Shown here one piece after another: positions 62,479-64,000 of a stretch of DNA of 64,000 nucleotides; within the stretch, counting starts at the first letter, position 1; every line of letters begins with the position of its first letter. The DNA comes from Rhodoplanes sp963712435 (GTDB lineage Bacteria; Pseudomonadota; Alphaproteobacteria; Rhizobiales; Xanthobacteraceae). The translations under genes were made by a program, and so were the position numbers. The stretch is from positions 124,001 to 188,000 of the forward strand of contig CAVQIB010000009.1 of the NCBI GenBank assembly GCA_963712435.1, written 5' to 3'. The notes below the pieces were generated by a model that ran no database searches, was not told the origin of the DNA, and saw nothing but the letters and a program-made list of their open reading frames with translations.

Positions 62479-63446
62479 CTATTTGACGAGCACGAAAAGC
62501 GCAATCTCGGCTGCGTACAACCCGACAAGCAGGATCGCGCCGAACCAGGTGTTGCGCAAGGTGGCGCTGGGCGACAGCCACCAGTCCATCAGGCGCGTCA
62601 CCACAGGCATGACGGCCCATGTCAGAGCGATCGTGCCAAGCGTGTTTCCAACGAAAATATTGACCGGGAACGCCACGTTTTCCTCGGTAAGGAGGTTTCC
62701 GACCGTCAGGTTGAGAATCATCACCACCGGGAAAAGCGCGGCGAGAACAACCATTGCCTGCTTCCAGGCGGGCGCGGCGACGCTGTCTTCGGCATTGACC
62801 GCGAACCAGCTTCCGAAACCGGTCGGCACGACATTGGCGTGGTGGCTGACGACGAATTGATACATCGCCTTGCGGCCGGCGGCGCGCTCTTTCGACGCGA
62901 GCCAGCGCTCCATGCCCGCCTTGTCGTCAAAGCGGATCATGGTCGACCAGATATTGCTCCCGGGACTCGGCTTGAACACCCTCGCGCCCGCGAAACCAGG
63001 AAAGCGCGCCGCCGCTTCGTTCAAGGCGCGGTCGGCGGCCTCGTATTCGGCCTCCTTGCCGGGGATCACGGCGTTGGAGGTGACGATCGTCTGTCCGTCG
63101 TCTCCGGCCTGCTGACTTTTCAGCGTATATTCGAATTGCTTCTCGGTGAAGATGTCGGGCGCATTCGCGATCATGTCGGCGCGCGCCGGAGAGTCGAACC
63201 ACGCCTGGAACGCTTCGTTGTTCAGGAAGCGATAGACGACGATCCATTCATGAACGGAATCGTTGACCGCGGAGGGAATCACTTCAATTCCGGCGATGCC
63301 GGGAAAGGTCAAAGCGCGATCATTGATCGCCTTCTGCCACGCCTGAAGCGAACCCGATAAACGATGACTCTCGTGACGGTGACGCAATCAGCATCGGATT
63401 GGTCGGCGAGGCCGCCGCTTTGATTGGCGATGCGGTTGGCGGGCAT
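62479..63446 (-). CDS. Double ABM-domain protein with C-terminal membrane helices, one frameshift
   Basis: ATG at 63446 follows gagga; a frame change near 63370 joins CVTVTRVIV to LSGSLQAWQKAINDRAL. A TTG at 63387 is the start without that repair. Two antibiotic-biosynthesis-monooxygenase-like dimeric barrels: residues about 25-110 (TFPGIAGIEVIPS, HEWIVVYRFLNNEAFQAWFD) and 115-215 (IVTSNAVIPGKEAEYEAADR, WSTMIRFDDKAGMERWLASK). Then three membrane helices (MVVLAALFPVVMILNLTVGN, TIALTWAVMPVVT, FGAILLVGLYAAEIALFVLV). Enzymatic activity uncertain; located upstream of the molybdenum hydroxylase operon on the same strand. Confidence 0.75.
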
Positions 63447-63605
63447 TGACGTCCTCGTTCAGGCGGTTCCTCCGTTGCGAGTATCGCGCGGACGATGAAC
63501 GAAGGCCATATAGGAGGGATGCGGGCCGCGTCCGGGCGTTTTCGGGTTGCCCTTGGCCGCGCGGCTTGACCGGTCAGGAGGCGGCCCTTAACACACAGGC
63601 CAAGC

Positions 63606-63681
63606 GAGCCCGTAGCTCAGTCGGTAGAGCACGTGACTTTTAATCATGGGGTCGCGGGTTCGAGTCCCGCCGGGCTCGCCA
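63606..63681 (+). tRNA. tRNA-Lys (anticodon TTT)
   Basis: Acceptor arm GAGCCCG (63606-63612) pairs with CGGGCTC (63671-63677); discriminator G, CCA encoded at 63679-63681. The D arm has AGCTCAGTCGGTAGAGC, the anticodon loop ACTTTTAAT gives TTT, and the T arm has GGGTTCGAGTCCC. All arms fold as class I. Confidence 0.97.
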
Positions 63682-64000
63682 AAACAAGAACTGAAATCAG
63701 TCATTTATAGGAGATCGGCGCAAAGTATTTCAGAGGGTGCTTTTTGTGTCCTCACAATGTCCGTAAATTTCGTCCGCCGCTGTGGCGTTCCGGCAACGGC
63801 GTCGCCATATAGGGGGAGCGGCCCAGCCGCGCCCCCTCGCGTGCCGACCGCGGATGTACCGGCGAGCCGCGCGCGGGGTCGGCGCAGCCGCAGGAACGAT
63901 CCGAGGTTCGCAGCGTTTTGTGACTACGGCGGCGAACCTCCGGATAGCGGACCCCTACCCCCCCTGCTTGCGTACTTGGGGCTCGCCGCCGGCGCGGGGC
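63682..64000. other. Region after tRNA-Lys without recognisable gene
   Basis: 319 bases to the right edge. A small dyad ctgaaatcag (63690-63699) follows the tRNA. The sequence to about 63770 is less GC-rich than its surroundings, then becomes GC-rich. No integrase, repeat of the tRNA 3' end or other gene is visible within the window. Confidence 0.4.

Overview
High-GC alphaproteobacterial chromosome, most likely Hyphomicrobiales near Bradyrhizobium, Rhodopseudomonas or Xanthobacteraceae. The evidence is the IspDF fusion, the ntrB-ntrC-ntrY-ntrX cluster followed by hfq-hflX, a pdhABC operon whose E1-beta carries its own lipoyl domain, an eno-ftsB-pdh order, and an ndvC/ndvD/ndvB-type beta-(1,3)(1,6)-glucan locus. 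No ribosomal RNA, CRISPR array or phage is visible. Species assignment is inference.

A technical feature dominates the reading. Roughly half of the conserved genes change reading frame one to many times, nearly always where one extra base extends a short G or C run. Protein homology continues unbroken across the shifts, so these are described as single interrupted genes rather than as decaying pseudogenes. Regions such as 15090-15884, 30557-33390, 41415-44195 and 51763-58532 are almost free of such errors.

Layout. 1-1318: an IS110-family transposase cut by the left edge, with a structured non-coding left end. 1319-5345: a two-gene operon for an ATP-citrate-lyase-like enzyme. 5346-8486: tRNA-Ser, an acyl-carrier-like protein lacking the usual serine, and the lipoprotein RlpA. 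8487-14876: dac, tmk, holB, metG and tatD, with a VapBC-type toxin-antitoxin module inserted between metG and tatD. 15090-19204: a metallo-hydrolase, lipA, ratA, cinA and ispDF. 19473-29708: dusB, ntrBC, ntrYX, a D-amino-acid-transaminase-like gene, hfq and hflX. 29736-33929 (minus): mazG, a MaoC-like dehydratase, two exported proteins of unknown function, and lpdA. 34126-41290 (minus): a small coiled-coil protein, pdhC, a DUF5076 gene, pdhB, pdhA, ftsB and eno. 41415-46593: queF, mpg, amtB-glnK and recG. 46630-51565 (minus): a chorismate-lyase-like protein, a DUF502 membrane protein, glmS and glmU. 51763-57342: a small membrane protein and the cyclic beta-glucan locus. 57369-63446 (minus): an M20 amidohydrolase, a three-subunit molybdenum hydroxylase operon and an ABM-domain membrane protein. 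63606-63681: tRNA-Lys.

How the genes work together: eno, PdhABC/LpdA and LipA form the pyruvate-to-acetyl-CoA route (LipA makes the lipoyl cofactor on E1-beta and E2), while the citrate-lyase-like operon could regenerate acetyl-CoA from citrate. NtrBC, NtrYX, GlnK and AmtB form the nitrogen-sensing and ammonium-uptake circuit. GlmS and GlmU make UDP-GlcNAc. Dac, RlpA and FtsB serve wall growth and division. Features most worth a second look are the IS110 left end, the toxin-antitoxin insertion with flanking direct repeats, palindromic repeats translated inside the PdhC linker, a CtrA-type box in front of ftsB, tandem repeats in front of pdhA, and the citrate-lyase operon.
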